Assembly (NCBI GenBank): GCA_006218065.1
Contig: VBWE01000018.1
Span: forward strand, 28,733-92,732
Reading direction: 5' to 3'
DNA: 64,000 nucleotides
Source: Bacteroidota bacterium
GTDB lineage: Bacteria; Bacteroidota; Bacteroidia; Palsa-965
Shown here in pieces: positions 1-8,712 of this stretch (position 1 is its first letter; every line of letters begins with the position of its first letter). The position numbers and the translations under genes are program-made. The notes beneath the pieces were generated by a model. That model saw only the letters and a list, made by a program, of their open reading frames with translations, had not been told where the DNA came from and made no database searches.

Positions 1-478
1 GCGAAGCGGCATCGGCAGAGTACGTGATCTTACCCGCTTTTTTCGGCTGCAGCGAATCGCGGAGCTTCAGGTCGAAAGGCTGCGCTGAAATAACCGCGAT
101 GAGCGAATCGGCTCTTTTTAGTGCAGCCTGGTAGCGCGTTGCCGCGAGTTCGGCAAAACGGCAGGCGGATTTCTGGCTGAACAGTTCCAGTTTGTATTTG
201 CCCAGTTCATCCACGTCGGATTGCAGGAAAAGCATACCGGAAGGGTCGAGCGATTCCATAAAAAGTCCGAAAACCCCGTACGAAATTTCCGAGCCCTGGT
301 CCATATCCAGGTAGTGGTACTTTTTAAGCATCGCCGCCAGTTCAGCGCTGAGCCTGCACGATTGCGATTGAGCCCGAACGGGAACCGGACCGGCGAACAG
401 GAAAATCAATAACGTGATACAAAAACCCCTTTTGCAGGCGGTATATATAGTCGGGTCAGGAAGGAGGGCGGCTGGCAA
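1..478 (-). CDS. Carboxy-terminal processing protease (Prc/Tsp-like), 5' part only
   Basis: The gene runs off the left edge; about 159 codons are visible. Reading leftward there is a hydrophobic signal-like stretch (ITLLIFLFAGPVPVRAQ), then a helical region containing AAMLKKYHYLDMDQ and MESLDPSGMLFLQSDVDEL. This pattern, a small globular domain around 'LD..G..FL..DV', resembles the N-terminal domain of tail-specific proteases that degrade periplasmic proteins; the PDZ and Ser-Lys catalytic parts would lie outside the window. No in-frame ATG precedes the signal peptide. Candidate starts are TTG at 478 (used here, 25 nt after a -7 box at 504-511) and TTG at 409. The assignment rests on N-terminal resemblance only, so family and start are both tentative. 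Confidence 0.5.
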   Translation of the reverse strand, partial: MPAALLPDPTIYTACKRGFCITLLIFLFAGPVPVRAQSQSCRLSAELAAMLKKYHYLDMDQGSEISYGVFGLFMESLDPSGMLFLQSDVDELGKYKLELFSQKSACRFAELAATRYQAALKRADSLIAVISAQPFDLKLRDSLQPKKAGKITYSADAAS

Positions 479-503
479 ATTATCCGTGTGGGTGTTTACC
501 CTC

Positions 504-511
504 CAAAAGTA
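504..511 (-). promoter_or_regulatory. Bacteroidota -7 element (TACTTTTG) for the Prc-like gene
   Basis: TACTTTTG on the minus strand matches the phylum consensus TAnnTTTG. It lies 25 nt before the TTG at 478. No clear -33 TTG was identified. Confidence 0.35.
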
Positions 512-612
512 GCTATTTTGCCCGTCTTCCGGGGCTTTTCCCGGTTGTTTGCGGAGGGCTTTTTTTCCCTCTTCTTTTTCTGGTGAAACAGCGCACGTAT
601 ATCAAAAAACAA

Positions 613-620
613 TATTTTTG
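613..620 (+). promoter_or_regulatory. Bacteroidota -7 element (TATTTTTG) upstream of the oxidoreductase operon
   Basis: TATTTTTG matches TAnnTTTG and would give a leader of roughly 110 nt before the TTG start at 739. The stretch 479-738 otherwise holds no gene I can support. Confidence 0.35.
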
Positions 621-738
621 GGATTGCTTTGAAACCCGCTTTGTGCAGGCTTGCCGAAGCCCCGGTCATAGTCCCCGGTCTTGCCGGGAAAGACGCCGTA
701 GCCGGGCCGTTTTTATACCATAAAAAGAAGGGAAATTC

Positions 739-2523
739 TTGGAGCCAACGGACGTAAATAACCCGGAATACTACCACAAGGTAGTCGACTGCCAGTATGC
801 CTGCCCGGCGCACACACCTGTGCCCGAGTACATCAGGCTTATTGCTGAACAGAAGTACACGGAAGCGTATATGATCAACTGGGAATCGAACGTATTTCCC
901 GGTATTCTCGGCCGTACCTGCGACCGTCCCTGCGAACCGGCCTGCCGCCGCGGGCGCGTGGAAGAAGAACCCGTAGCCATCTGCCGCCTGAAACGGGTCG
1001 CTGCCGATAATAAAGGCGATGTAAAAAAACACATGCCTGTTGCGCCGTTCAAGCCGAACGGAAAAAAGATCGCGCTGGTCGGCGCCGGTCCCGCTTCCCT
1101 CACCGTGGCCCGCGACCTGGCCGCACTCGGTTACGAACTGCACCTGTACGATGAACAGAAAGCCGGCGGCGGATTTATGCGCAGCCAGATTCCCTCCTTC
1201 CGCCTGCCTGAGTCCGTGCTCGACGAAGAAGTGAATTACATTCTCGATCTCGGCATTCATACTCATTTCAATACTTACGTAAAAAGCCTGAAGTCGCTGC
1301 TGGACAGCGATTATGACGCGGTCTTCGTCGGGTCGGGCGCTCCCAAGGGCCGCGACCTCGATATTCCCGGACGCCAGGAAGCAGCCGCCAACATTCATAT
1401 CGGCATCAACTGGCTGAGCAACGTGGCATTCGAGCACATCCATAAAATCGGCAAAAAAGTAATCGTACTCGGCGGCGGAAATACCGCGATGGATTGCTGC
1501 CGCACATCGCGCAGGCTCGGAGGCGAAGAAGTGAAAGTAGTCGTGCGCAGTCCCTTCGCCGAAATGAAAGCTTCGCCCTGGGAAAAAGAAGACGCCATGC
1601 ACGAAGACATTCCGATCATGGACAACCATGTTCCGAAAACATTCGTGGTCGAGAACGGCAAACTCAAAGGCATGACTTTCGAAAAAGTACATGCTGTTTA
1701 TAACGACAAAGGAAAACGCAGCCTCGTTCCCACAGGCGAACCTGAAGTTTTTGTGGAAGCCGACGATGTGCTCGTAGCCATCGGGCAGGAAAACAGTTTC
1801 CCCTGGATCGAGCGCGACCTCGGTATCGAGTTCGACAAATGGGACATGCCGGTTGTGAATGAAACGACTTTCTGCTCCACCAACCCGAAAGTATTTTTCG
1901 GCGGGGACGCAGCATTCGGACCGAAAAACGTAATCACCGCCGTGGCGCACGGGCACCAGGCCGCCGTTTCGATCGACCTGCATTGCAAAGGCGAAGACCT
2001 GAACAAACGGCTTTCTCCTTTCGTGAACCTCGTGAGCCAGAAAATGGGCATCCACGAATGGAGTTACGACAGCGCCGTGGTGGAAGATGTCCGCTACGTC
2101 GTTCCGCAGGCAGATAAAAAAGTAACGCTGAAAGACCGGAAAAAAGAAGTCGAACTCGGCTTCGACGGGCTGACCGGTTTCAAGGAAGCGCAGCGCTGCC
2201 TGAACTGCGATATGCAAACCGTTTTCAGCGAAAGCAAATGCATCGAGTGCGACGCCTGCGTGGATATTTGTCCCACCGCCTGCATCACATTTACGGAAAA
2301 TGCCGACGACGAATCCGATCTGCGCAACATGCTTAAAGTACCCGCTACGAACAAAACGCAGGATCTCCTGGTTTCGGGTGTACTGCCCACCAAGCGGGTC
2401 ATGGTCAAAGACGAAAACGTTTGTCTCCACTGCGGTTTGTGCGCCGAGCGCTGCCCGACTTCAGCGTGGGATATGCAGAAATTCTTTTATAGCGTAACTA
2501 AAGCGAGCAAGGTATGTCACTAA
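739..2523 (+). CDS. GltD-like FAD/NAD(P) oxidoreductase with N- and C-terminal Fe-S domains (electron-transfer subunit of the 2-oxoacid oxidoreductase)
   Basis: 594 aa. N-terminal cysteines 18, 22, 61, 65 and 69 match the Fe-S binding domain of glutamate synthase small subunit and dihydropyrimidine dehydrogenase. An FAD-binding GAGPAS follows at 115-120 and an NAD(P)-binding GGGNTA near 245. The C-terminus is a two-cluster ferredoxin domain with C501-C504-C507-C511 and C562-C565-C568-C572. The likely role is passing electrons between the neighbouring 2-oxoacid oxidoreductase and NAD(P)H or ferredoxin. The start must be TTG 739: an in-frame TAA lies at 721-723 and the next ATG falls after conserved cysteines. 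An AAGGGA stretch precedes the TTG. Its stop overlaps the next gene's start by 10 bp. The family and domains are clear; the partnership is inferred from gene order. Confidence 0.85.
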   Translation: MEPTDVNNPEYYHKVVDCQYACPAHTPVPEYIRLIAEQKYTEAYMINWESNVFPGILGRTCDRPCEPACRRGRVEEEPVAICRLKRVAADNKGDVKKHMPVAPFKPNGKKIALVGAGPASLTVARDLAALGYELHLYDEQKAGGGFMRSQIPSFRLPESVLDEEVNYILDLGIHTHFNTYVKSLKSLLDSDYDAVFVGSGAPKGRDLDIPGRQEAAANIHIGINWLSNVAFEHIHKIGKKVIVLGGGNTAMDCCRTSRRLGGEEVKVVVRSPFAEMKASPWEKEDAMHEDIPIMDNHVPKTFVVENGKLKGMTFEKVHAVYNDKGKRSLVPTGEPEVFVEADDVLVAIGQENSFPWIERDLGIEFDKWDMPVVNETTFCSTNPKVFFGGDAAFGPKNVITAVAHGHQAAVSIDLHCKGEDLNKRLSPFVNLVSQKMGIHEWSYDSAVVEDVRYVVPQADKKVTLKDRKKEVELGFDGLTGFKEAQRCLNCDMQTVFSESKCIECDACVDICPTACITFTENADDESDLRNMLKVPATNKTQDLLVSGVLPTKRVMVKDENVCLHCGLCAERCPTSAWDMQKFFYSVTKASKVCH

Positions 2524-4340
2524 GTGCTGATAAGGTGAATGATTTTGTAGTGCGGTTTGCCAACGTGAACGGAACCGGTTCCGCGAGCGCGAATTTTCTT
2601 TTTACGAAGGCGATTTTCCGCATGGGTATTTATGTCACCCCGAAAAATATTTTCCCGTCGAACATCCAGGGATTACCGACCTGGTACGAAGTGCGCGTGA
2701 GCGAAAAAGGATACCTCGGGCGCCGCGAAGGCATCGACCTGATGGTCGCGGTAAACCCGCAGAGCATGCTGGAAGATGTGGCTTCGGTTCGTCCCGGCGG
2801 GTATTTTCTTTATGACAGTTCGAAGAAACTTCATAAAGAATACATCCGCGAGGATATCAACTACATCGGCATCCCGCTGATGGAAATGTGCAATGCGGCT
2901 TATACCGACGCACGCCAGCGCCAGCTTTTCAAAAACATCATTTACGTCGGCGCGCTTTCCGCCCTGCTAGATATTGAATTTGCCATGCTCGAAGGTTTGC
3001 TGGCCGAACAGTTCGCAGGAAAGGAAAAACTGATCCCGGCAAACGTAAAAGCCCTGCAGCTCGGCGTGGATTACGTGAAAAATAATTTCAAGTACCCGCT
3101 CGACATCCGCGTGGAACGCCGCGACCTGATCGGCGATGCGATCATGATCGACGGAAACTCGGCCTGCGGCCTCGGAGCCGTGTATGCCGGCGCAACCGTT
3201 GCCGCCTGGTACCCGATCACGCCTTCCACGTCCGTAGTTGAAGCATTCAGTTCGTATGCCGATGAACTGCGCACGGACAAAATCACGGGCAGGAAAAATG
3301 TAGCCATCGTGCAGGCCGAAGACGAACTGGCCGCGATCGGCATGGTGATCGGCGCGAACTGGAACGGCGCGCGTTCGTTTACCGCGACCAGCGGACCGGG
3401 CGTTTCGCTGATGAACGAATTCCTCGGGCTCGCCTACTTCGCGGAAATTCCCGCCGTACTGATCGACGTACAGCGCACAGGACCTTCCACCGGCATGCCC
3501 ACGCGCACGCAGCAATCGGATATTCTCGAAGCGGCGTATGCTTCGCACGGCGACACCAAGCACCTGCTGCTTTTCCCGTCCACGCCGAAAGAATGTTTTG
3601 AAATGACGGCCGACGCGTTCGACCTTGCGGAAGAACTGCAGACGCCCGTGATCATGCTCACCGACCTTGACCTCGGGATGAACGATCACGTTTCGCAGCC
3701 TTTCATTTGGGATGACAACCGTAAATACAAACGCGGCAAGGTGCTGAATGCCGATGATCTTGAAAAAATCCAGCGTTTCGGCCGTTACCTCGATGTGGAC
3801 GGCGACGGGATCACCTACCGCACCTATCCCGGCACGCACCCGACCAAAGGTTCGTTCTTCACCCGCGGAACTTCGCGCGACGAATACGCCACATACACGG
3901 AAAACGGCGCGGCATACCAGCGCAACATGGACCGGCTGACGAAGAAATTCAACACCGCGAAAAACATGGTGCCGGCCCCGCAGTTTTACCAGGATAAAAA
4001 CAAATCGGACTATGCGCTTTTCTTCTTCGGTACTTCAACGTATGCCGCGGAAGAAGCGATGGACCTGCTGAAGGAAAAAGGAATTTCCGTTGACGCCATC
4101 CGGATCAAGTCGTTTCCCTTCAACCAGCAGGTGGATGATTTTATCAAATCGCACCAGAAAGTATTCGTGATCGAACAGAACCGCGATGCGCAGATGAAGA
4201 GCCTGCTCCTGATCGAGCTCGGCGCCGATCCGCAGAAACTGGTTTCCGTATTGAATTACGACGGCATGCCCATCACGGCCGACAATATCCTGAACCAGGT
4301 TTCGAAAAGTTTATCACCCAGCTTAAATAAAGTCAGCTGA
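2514..4340 (+). CDS. korA: 2-oxoacid:acceptor oxidoreductase, gamma-alpha fusion subunit (probable 2-oxoglutarate:ferredoxin oxidoreductase)
   Basis: 608 aa. Residues ~10-190 form the gamma domain (NGTGSASANFLF near the N-terminus) and residues ~215-600 the alpha domain with YPITPSTS near 233, a typical TPP-pyrimidine domain motif. With the beta subunit immediately downstream it forms the catalytic core that decarboxylates a 2-oxoacid to its acyl-CoA and reduces ferredoxin. The fused layout is that of KorA/OforA-type enzymes; 2-oxoglutarate is the most likely substrate in this phylum, but the sequence alone does not prove it. It overlaps the upstream flavoprotein gene by 10 bp and ends one base before korB, so translation of the three genes is probably coupled. 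Confidence 0.85.
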   Translation: MSLSADKVNDFVVRFANVNGTGSASANFLFTKAIFRMGIYVTPKNIFPSNIQGLPTWYEVRVSEKGYLGRREGIDLMVAVNPQSMLEDVASVRPGGYFLYDSSKKLHKEYIREDINYIGIPLMEMCNAAYTDARQRQLFKNIIYVGALSALLDIEFAMLEGLLAEQFAGKEKLIPANVKALQLGVDYVKNNFKYPLDIRVERRDLIGDAIMIDGNSACGLGAVYAGATVAAWYPITPSTSVVEAFSSYADELRTDKITGRKNVAIVQAEDELAAIGMVIGANWNGARSFTATSGPGVSLMNEFLGLAYFAEIPAVLIDVQRTGPSTGMPTRTQQSDILEAAYASHGDTKHLLLFPSTPKECFEMTADAFDLAEELQTPVIMLTDLDLGMNDHVSQPFIWDDNRKYKRGKVLNADDLEKIQRFGRYLDVDGDGITYRTYPGTHPTKGSFFTRGTSRDEYATYTENGAAYQRNMDRLTKKFNTAKNMVPAPQFYQDKNKSDYALFFFGTSTYAAEEAMDLLKEKGISVDAIRIKSFPFNQQVDDFIKSHQKVFVIEQNRDAQMKSLLLIELGADPQKLVSVLNYDGMPITADNILNQVSKSLSPSLNKVS

Positions 4341-4341
4341 T

Positions 4342-5394
4342 ATGACATACATCCGCCCGAAATTCCGCCATCCCGAATTGCCCAAGAACAAACTGGGATA
4401 CTCCGTAGATTTTTACGAAGGCGCTCTTTCCACGCTCTGCGCAGGATGTGGTCACGATTCGATCAGCGCAGCCGTTGTGGAGGCATGCTTCGACCTGAAC
4501 ATCGAACCGCACCGGCTCGCTAAACTGTCGGGCATCGGCTGTTCGTCCAAAACGCCCGCTTACTTCCTGAGCAATTCGCACGGGTTTAATTCCGTTCACG
4601 GCCGCATGCCTTCGGTGGCCACCGGCGCCAACCTGGCCAACCGCGATTTGATTTACTTCGGTGTTTCCGGCGACGGTGATACGGCATCCATCGGCATGGG
4701 CCAGTTCGTTCACGCGATCCGCCGCAACCTGAACATGGTGTACATCGTGATGAACAACGGTTGTTACGGTTTGACCAAGGGGCAGGATTCCGCCACCGCC
4801 GACGAAGGTTCGAAAAGCAAAGCCGGTTCGGTGAACCCGTTCCAGGCGATCGACCTGGCGAGTTTGTCGCTCGAGCTGGGCGCAGGATTTGTAGCGCAGA
4901 GTTTTTCCGGCGATAAAAAACAACTCATCCCGCTCATCAAGGCGGCGATCAACCACCGCGGTTTCGCTTTCATCAACGTGATTTCACCCTGCGTGACGTT
5001 CAATAACAATCCTGGTTCCACCAAATCGTATGATTTCGTGCGCCAGCATGTGGAAGCTACCGCTACGCTGGACTTCGTTCCGGAGATGGAGGAAATCACT
5101 ACCAATTACAACGAAGGCAGCACACAGCAGGTGAAGATGCACGACGGATCGAGCATCCGGCTGCATAAAATCGCGCAGGACTGGGATCCGCAGAACCGGA
5201 TTTCCGCTATCAATGCCATCCAGAAAGCGCGTTCGGAAGGTGAAATCCTGACCGGCCTGATTTATATTGACGAAGAACTCGGTGAACTGCACGAAGTGCT
5301 TCAAACCACGGATACGCCGCTCAACCAGCTGACCGAAGAGGTGCTTTGCCCAGGGTCGGAAGCGTTGAGCGAAATCAACGCAGGACTTCGCTAG
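4342..5394 (+). CDS. korB: 2-oxoacid:acceptor oxidoreductase, beta (TPP-binding) subunit
   Basis: 350 aa. CAGCGHDS at 33-40 begins the domain, GDGDTASIG near 110 binds the Mg-thiamine diphosphate and VMNNGCYGLTKGQ near 137 completes the TPP motif. Cysteines C33, C36 and GIGCSSK suggest a bound [4Fe-4S] cluster, as in other KorB subunits, though the fourth ligand is not assigned. This is the third gene of the operon, one base after korA. Its TAG stop overlaps the left arm of a large inverted repeat (5394-5513) that probably ends the transcript. Confidence 0.88.
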   Translation: MTYIRPKFRHPELPKNKLGYSVDFYEGALSTLCAGCGHDSISAAVVEACFDLNIEPHRLAKLSGIGCSSKTPAYFLSNSHGFNSVHGRMPSVATGANLANRDLIYFGVSGDGDTASIGMGQFVHAIRRNLNMVYIVMNNGCYGLTKGQDSATADEGSKSKAGSVNPFQAIDLASLSLELGAGFVAQSFSGDKKQLIPLIKAAINHRGFAFINVISPCVTFNNNPGSTKSYDFVRQHVEATATLDFVPEMEEITTNYNEGSTQQVKMHDGSSIRLHKIAQDWDPQNRISAINAIQKARSEGEILTGLIYIDEELGELHEVLQTTDTPLNQLTEEVLCPGSEALSEINAGLR

Positions 5395-5513
5395 GGATTC
5401 CTGAAAACTTCGAATTTCTTCGTTGGACTCCGGCTGAAAATGCTCATTTACAAAAGCAAACTGCGCTTTTCAGCCTTTCGTCCGCCTCGAACTTCTGTGT
5501 TTTCAGAAATCCC
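5394..5513. repeat. Imperfect 120-bp inverted repeat after korB
   Basis: The outer arms GGGATTCCTGAAAAC (5394-5408) and GTTTTCAGAAATCCC (5499-5513) pair with one mismatch. An inner pair containing GGCTGAAAA and TTTTCAGCC extends the fold. There is no U-run right after the right arm, so it is not a simple intrinsic terminator. No second copy was seen in the window. Confidence 0.7.
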
Positions 5514-5571
5514 ATGTAACCAATAAAGTTCTGCTTATCAAAGCCAGCAGTCATCTCTATTTTTCAACGCG

Positions 5572-5994
5572 ATGGAATTAGACGACAAAATTCACGCTGA
5601 GATCACGCGGCTTTCCGAGGCCGGCGACGAATTTGCCAACGAAGAAAATTACCCGGCAGCACTGGAAAAATATTGGCAGGCATTCGACCTGGTTCCCGAA
5701 CCGAAAACCGACTGGGAAGCCACGACCTGGGTACTTGCGGCTATCGGCGACAGTAATTTTCTCGGCGGTGATTTTAAAGCGGGCGTCGATAATCTTTCGA
5801 TGGCCATGCATTGTCCCGGCGCCATCGGGAATCCGTTTATTCATTTGCGGCTGGGCCAGTGCCAGTTTGAAACCGGGAATCTAACCCGCGCGGCGGACGA
5901 ACTGACGCGCGCGTATGCGCTGGAAGGGGAAGAAATTTTCGATCATGACGATCCGAAATATTTCGAGTTCCTGAAAACGCGGATTACGATCTGA
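5572..5994 (+). CDS. Small tetratricopeptide-repeat protein
   Basis: 140 aa, acidic, with no signal peptide. Helix pairs such as AGDEFANEENYPAALEKYW, GDSNFLGGDFKAGVDNLS and GQCQFETGNLTRAADEL have the A/G spacing of TPR repeats, giving about three units. It is probably a cytoplasmic protein-interaction module; no partner is suggested by the neighbours. It stands alone between the korB inverted repeat and a convergent two-component pair ending at 6013. A weak -7-like TATTTTTC precedes the ATG. Confidence 0.6.
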   Translation: MELDDKIHAEITRLSEAGDEFANEENYPAALEKYWQAFDLVPEPKTDWEATTWVLAAIGDSNFLGGDFKAGVDNLSMAMHCPGAIGNPFIHLRLGQCQFETGNLTRAADELTRAYALEGEEIFDHDDPKYFEFLKTRITI

Positions 5995-6012
5995 CTTTCC
6001 CCTGCCGGAATT

Positions 6013-6729
6013 TTATGAATTCCCCTTCCGGAAAACTGCGTTCATCAGCTTCTCTTTCATGTCCCTGCTCACCGGGATGCTCACTCCTTCCACTTCTGCG
6101 ACATACCCATGCAGCGTTTTTACCCGGGCAAGCGCAACAATGTATGAACGATGTACGCGCATGAATCGTGCGGCAGGAAGCATGGTCTCCATATTTTTCA
6201 TTCGTTCATACGTCACGAATCGTCCGCCGTCTGTAAAAATTTTAATGTACTCCTGGTAAGCCTCGATGTAGTGAATTTCACTGAAGCGGATTTTCATCAC
6301 GCCGTTCCCGGTTTTAATCATCAGCACATCCTGCTCCTCCTGCACAGCATGGCGACCGGAAGCCACCAGCAGGAAATCTTTGGCTTTATCTACCGCGATA
6401 CAAAAACGTTCGAAAGAAAAGGGTTTGCGCAGGTAATCCACGGCTGCGAGATCAAAAGCGTCGGCCGCATAATCCGCGAAAGCCGTTGTGAAAATCACGG
6501 CCGGTTTTTTTTCCAGCTGCTGCAGCATTTCCATACCGGTTTCCTGCGGCATGCGGATATCCAGGAAAAGGATTTCTGTGGGATGCGTGCGCAGCCAGTC
6601 GCGCGCTTCGAGCGGGTTGCGGAATTTCGCTTCGAGCAGCAGGTCGGGGCGGGCCGACGCGTATTGTTCCAACACACGGAGCGCGGGAGCTTCATCATCA
6701 ACAGCAATACACCGTGTTATTTCTCCCAT
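6013..6729 (-). CDS. LytTR-family response regulator
   Basis: 238 aa. The receiver domain spans ~1-120 with acidic pocket DDE at 11-13, phospho-acceptor D57 in LFLDIRMP and the conserved lysine in YLRKPF. A LytTR DNA-binding domain spans ~135-235 (HYIEAYQEYIKIF, FMRVHRSYIV). It overlaps the 3' end of its kinase gene (6717-7715) by 13 bp, so the pair is translationally coupled. The likely role is transcription control in response to a membrane signal; targets are unknown. Confidence 0.88.
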   Translation of the reverse strand: MGEITRCIAVDDEAPALRVLEQYASARPDLLLEAKFRNPLEARDWLRTHPTEILFLDIRMPQETGMEMLQQLEKKPAVIFTTAFADYAADAFDLAAVDYLRKPFSFERFCIAVDKAKDFLLVASGRHAVQEEQDVLMIKTGNGVMKIRFSEIHYIEAYQEYIKIFTDGGRFVTYERMKNMETMLPAARFMRVHRSYIVALARVKTLHGYVAEVEGVSIPVSRDMKEKLMNAVFRKGNS

Positions 6730-7715
6730 GCGATTTTCAGTTTGACTTTGAAAATTGCACCGTCGTCGTTTATTTCAAGCCGGCAGCGGTCGCCGTAAAG
6801 CAGTTCCAGTCGTTCGCGAATATTCCTCAGCCCGACACCGCCATCGCCGTCCGGGTTCCGCCTGGCGAATGTGTTTTCCGAAGTGAACAGCAAACCCGAA
6901 GTATCCGTCTCCAGGAAAATTTTCACATACGCACCGGGACTCAGATCGAAGTCGCAGTGCTTCAAACAGTTTTCTGCCAGGGGAACAAGAATCATCGGTT
7001 CAATAGCGCCTCCGGAAAGGTTCATCCTGAATTCGATATTATACGGATCGTCGTTTTTTAAACTGAAAAGCTGGATGAGCCTGCTGATCTGCCCGGCTTC
7101 TTCCCCGACGGGAACTTTTTCCAGTGGCTTCTGGTAAATGGAATAACGCAGCATGCCGGTAAGCGAGAGAAGCATTTCCGGTGCTTTGTCCGATTTCGTC
7201 AGCACCAGCGAATAGACATTATTGAGCGCGTTGAAAAGAAAATGCGGTTTGATCTGCGCATCGAGGTATTGCAGTTTGGCTTCGTTGCCGGCATGGACGA
7301 GGCGAAGCATCCGGCGTTCGTTTTCACCCACCCTGATCAGGAAAAGGAGTACTGCCGAAAGCAGGTAAACGGATCCTGTACTGAGCAGGAAAAATCCCCA
7401 GTGTACTGTTGACGGGGCTGTCGGAAAAAGTATCGATTGTATCGGCAGCGGGCGAAAATCAACGAAGTAGCGGATCGCGGAAAGGAACCCGACCGAGAGT
7501 ACGGAAATGACAGCATATTGCCAGAGCCGCGACCGGGTAACCGTGAGCGAAAATATCCAGGCATTCACATAATGAATTACGGAAACCATAACCAGTACTT
7601 CGGCTGTGCGCAGCAGGGCCTGCAAAGGCGAAAGTGTGGAAAGCATGATCAGGAAGGCCGATACGGAAAACGCAAGCCAGGCTAATACATGAATAATGAT
7701 TCTGGTGGGTTTCAT
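6717..7715 (-). CDS. LytS/YpdA-type membrane sensor histidine kinase
   Basis: About 332 aa from the chosen ATG at 7715. Four hydrophobic segments in the first ~130 residues (for example IIIHVLAWLAFSVSAFLIML and GFFLLSTGSVYLLSAVLLFL) form a membrane sensor with no obvious extracellular domain. The His_kinase domain follows, with the phospho-acceptor in QIKPHFLFNALNN (near 155), and the ATPase region has ENCLKHC and GVGLRNIRERL. An upstream in-frame ATG at 7754 would add 13 residues; 7715 is preferred because a short basic n-region then directly precedes the first membrane helix. It is followed by its LytTR regulator. Confidence 0.85.
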   Translation of the reverse strand: MKPTRIIIHVLAWLAFSVSAFLIMLSTLSPLQALLRTAEVLVMVSVIHYVNAWIFSLTVTRSRLWQYAVISVLSVGFLSAIRYFVDFRPLPIQSILFPTAPSTVHWGFFLLSTGSVYLLSAVLLFLIRVGENERRMLRLVHAGNEAKLQYLDAQIKPHFLFNALNNVYSLVLTKSDKAPEMLLSLTGMLRYSIYQKPLEKVPVGEEAGQISRLIQLFSLKNDDPYNIEFRMNLSGGAIEPMILVPLAENCLKHCDFDLSPGAYVKIFLETDTSGLLFTSENTFARRNPDGDGGVGLRNIRERLELLYGDRCRLEINDDGAIFKVKLKIAWEK

Positions 7716-7846
7716 GCACTGATTTATATACGCAAGGTGTGAAATAATTTTCATAAAAAAGTCCCGGGAAAACCGCCATCCATGCAGCCCGTTGAATCCA
7801 GGCCGCGTTTCGTTGAAAGGTTGTTTGATGACTTAAACCGTGCGTC

Positions 7847-7854
7847 TATGTTTG
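7847..7854 (+). promoter_or_regulatory. Promoter of the lipoprotein gene at 7888
   Basis: TATGTTTG matches the -7 consensus TAnnTTTG, and TTTG at 7824-7827 lies 19 nt upstream in the -33 position. This is a complete Bacteroidota promoter about 33 nt before the ATG. Confidence 0.6.
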
Positions 7855-7887
7855 CATCATACAAGGCAAACAAAAAAAAACACACAT

Positions 7888-8619
7888 ATGAAAACCAGGA
7901 TTTACACCACCGCTCTTTTCGCTGTATTACTTGTCACCGTTGTCCTCGGAGGATGCCGCCGCGATGAAGAAGAGGAAACACCCGTAACCACCGACGATGC
8001 CGCCGATGTGGTGACTTACGCCCTGCAAGACGGCAGCGGCGGCTGTGCGGCGCAAACTTCCGAAGCCGCTTCCTACGCTTCCGACGAAGGACTGCGCACC
8101 ACACAATCCATCCAATGCGGCGTACCGTTCGATACCACGGTCAGCTTTACGTACAGCGGAAATGTTACCGCCAGCTATTCCCTGCAATGGCATCTCCTGC
8201 TCAACTGCGACAGCCTGAATATTCCGCAGTCGCTTAACTTCAGCAGTCCGTATAACGGAAATTACAACGGACCGCTGATGCAATCGTCCAATTCCGGGAA
8301 CCTCAGCTGGACCATTACCGGGCTGGGTACCGGGAATACGGTTCCATATACGTTCAACGGAAGTTTCACCCGGACAGGAAGTCACACGTCGAAAGTGCGT
8401 AACCAGTCCACCTTCAGCAGCGACCTGCAGGTCACCGTTACATCACTTACGGTTGATAAAACAACGGAGCATATCACCGGCGGAAACGGCAGCCTGAGCC
8501 TGACCTGCCAGAGCAGCACGGGAACCAGCTATTCGTTCAGCGGCACAATTGTTTTTAACAGTAACGGAACCGCAACGCTCACCATCAACAATACGAATTA
8601 CACCATCAGTCTTTATTAA
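7888..8619 (+). CDS. Secreted lipoprotein of unknown function
   Basis: 243 aa. A type II signal peptide ends in VVLGGC with lipid-acceptor C23, followed by an acidic RRDEEEE tether. The rest is rich in Ser, Thr, Asn and Gly with alternating hydrophobics, suggesting a beta-sandwich exposed at the cell surface or periplasm. No enzymatic motif is seen. ATG 7888 is chosen because it directly starts the MKTRIYTTALFAVLL signal peptide and lies just after the promoter at 7847. It is followed by a T9SS cargo gene, but a 93-bp gap argues against tight coupling. Confidence 0.7.
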   Translation: MKTRIYTTALFAVLLVTVVLGGCRRDEEEETPVTTDDAADVVTYALQDGSGGCAAQTSEAASYASDEGLRTTQSIQCGVPFDTTVSFTYSGNVTASYSLQWHLLLNCDSLNIPQSLNFSSPYNGNYNGPLMQSSNSGNLSWTITGLGTGNTVPYTFNGSFTRTGSHTSKVRNQSTFSSDLQVTVTSLTVDKTTEHITGGNGSLSLTCQSSTGTSYSFSGTIVFNSNGTATLTINNTNYTISLY

Positions 8620-8712
8620 TACGCTCCCCGGGAAACAGGAGTATTCTTGCCAGGCAAGGAGCTCCTGTTATTCCGGAGTAACATAATGTTTAATGTAAAA
8701 AGAAAACAACCG

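Noticed and set aside
496..2430. 644-aa open frame on the minus strand opposite the flavoprotein gene
   Set aside because: The plus frame has full Fe-S, FAD and NAD motifs. The minus frame is a codon-bias shadow with His/Phe-rich, motif-free sequence.
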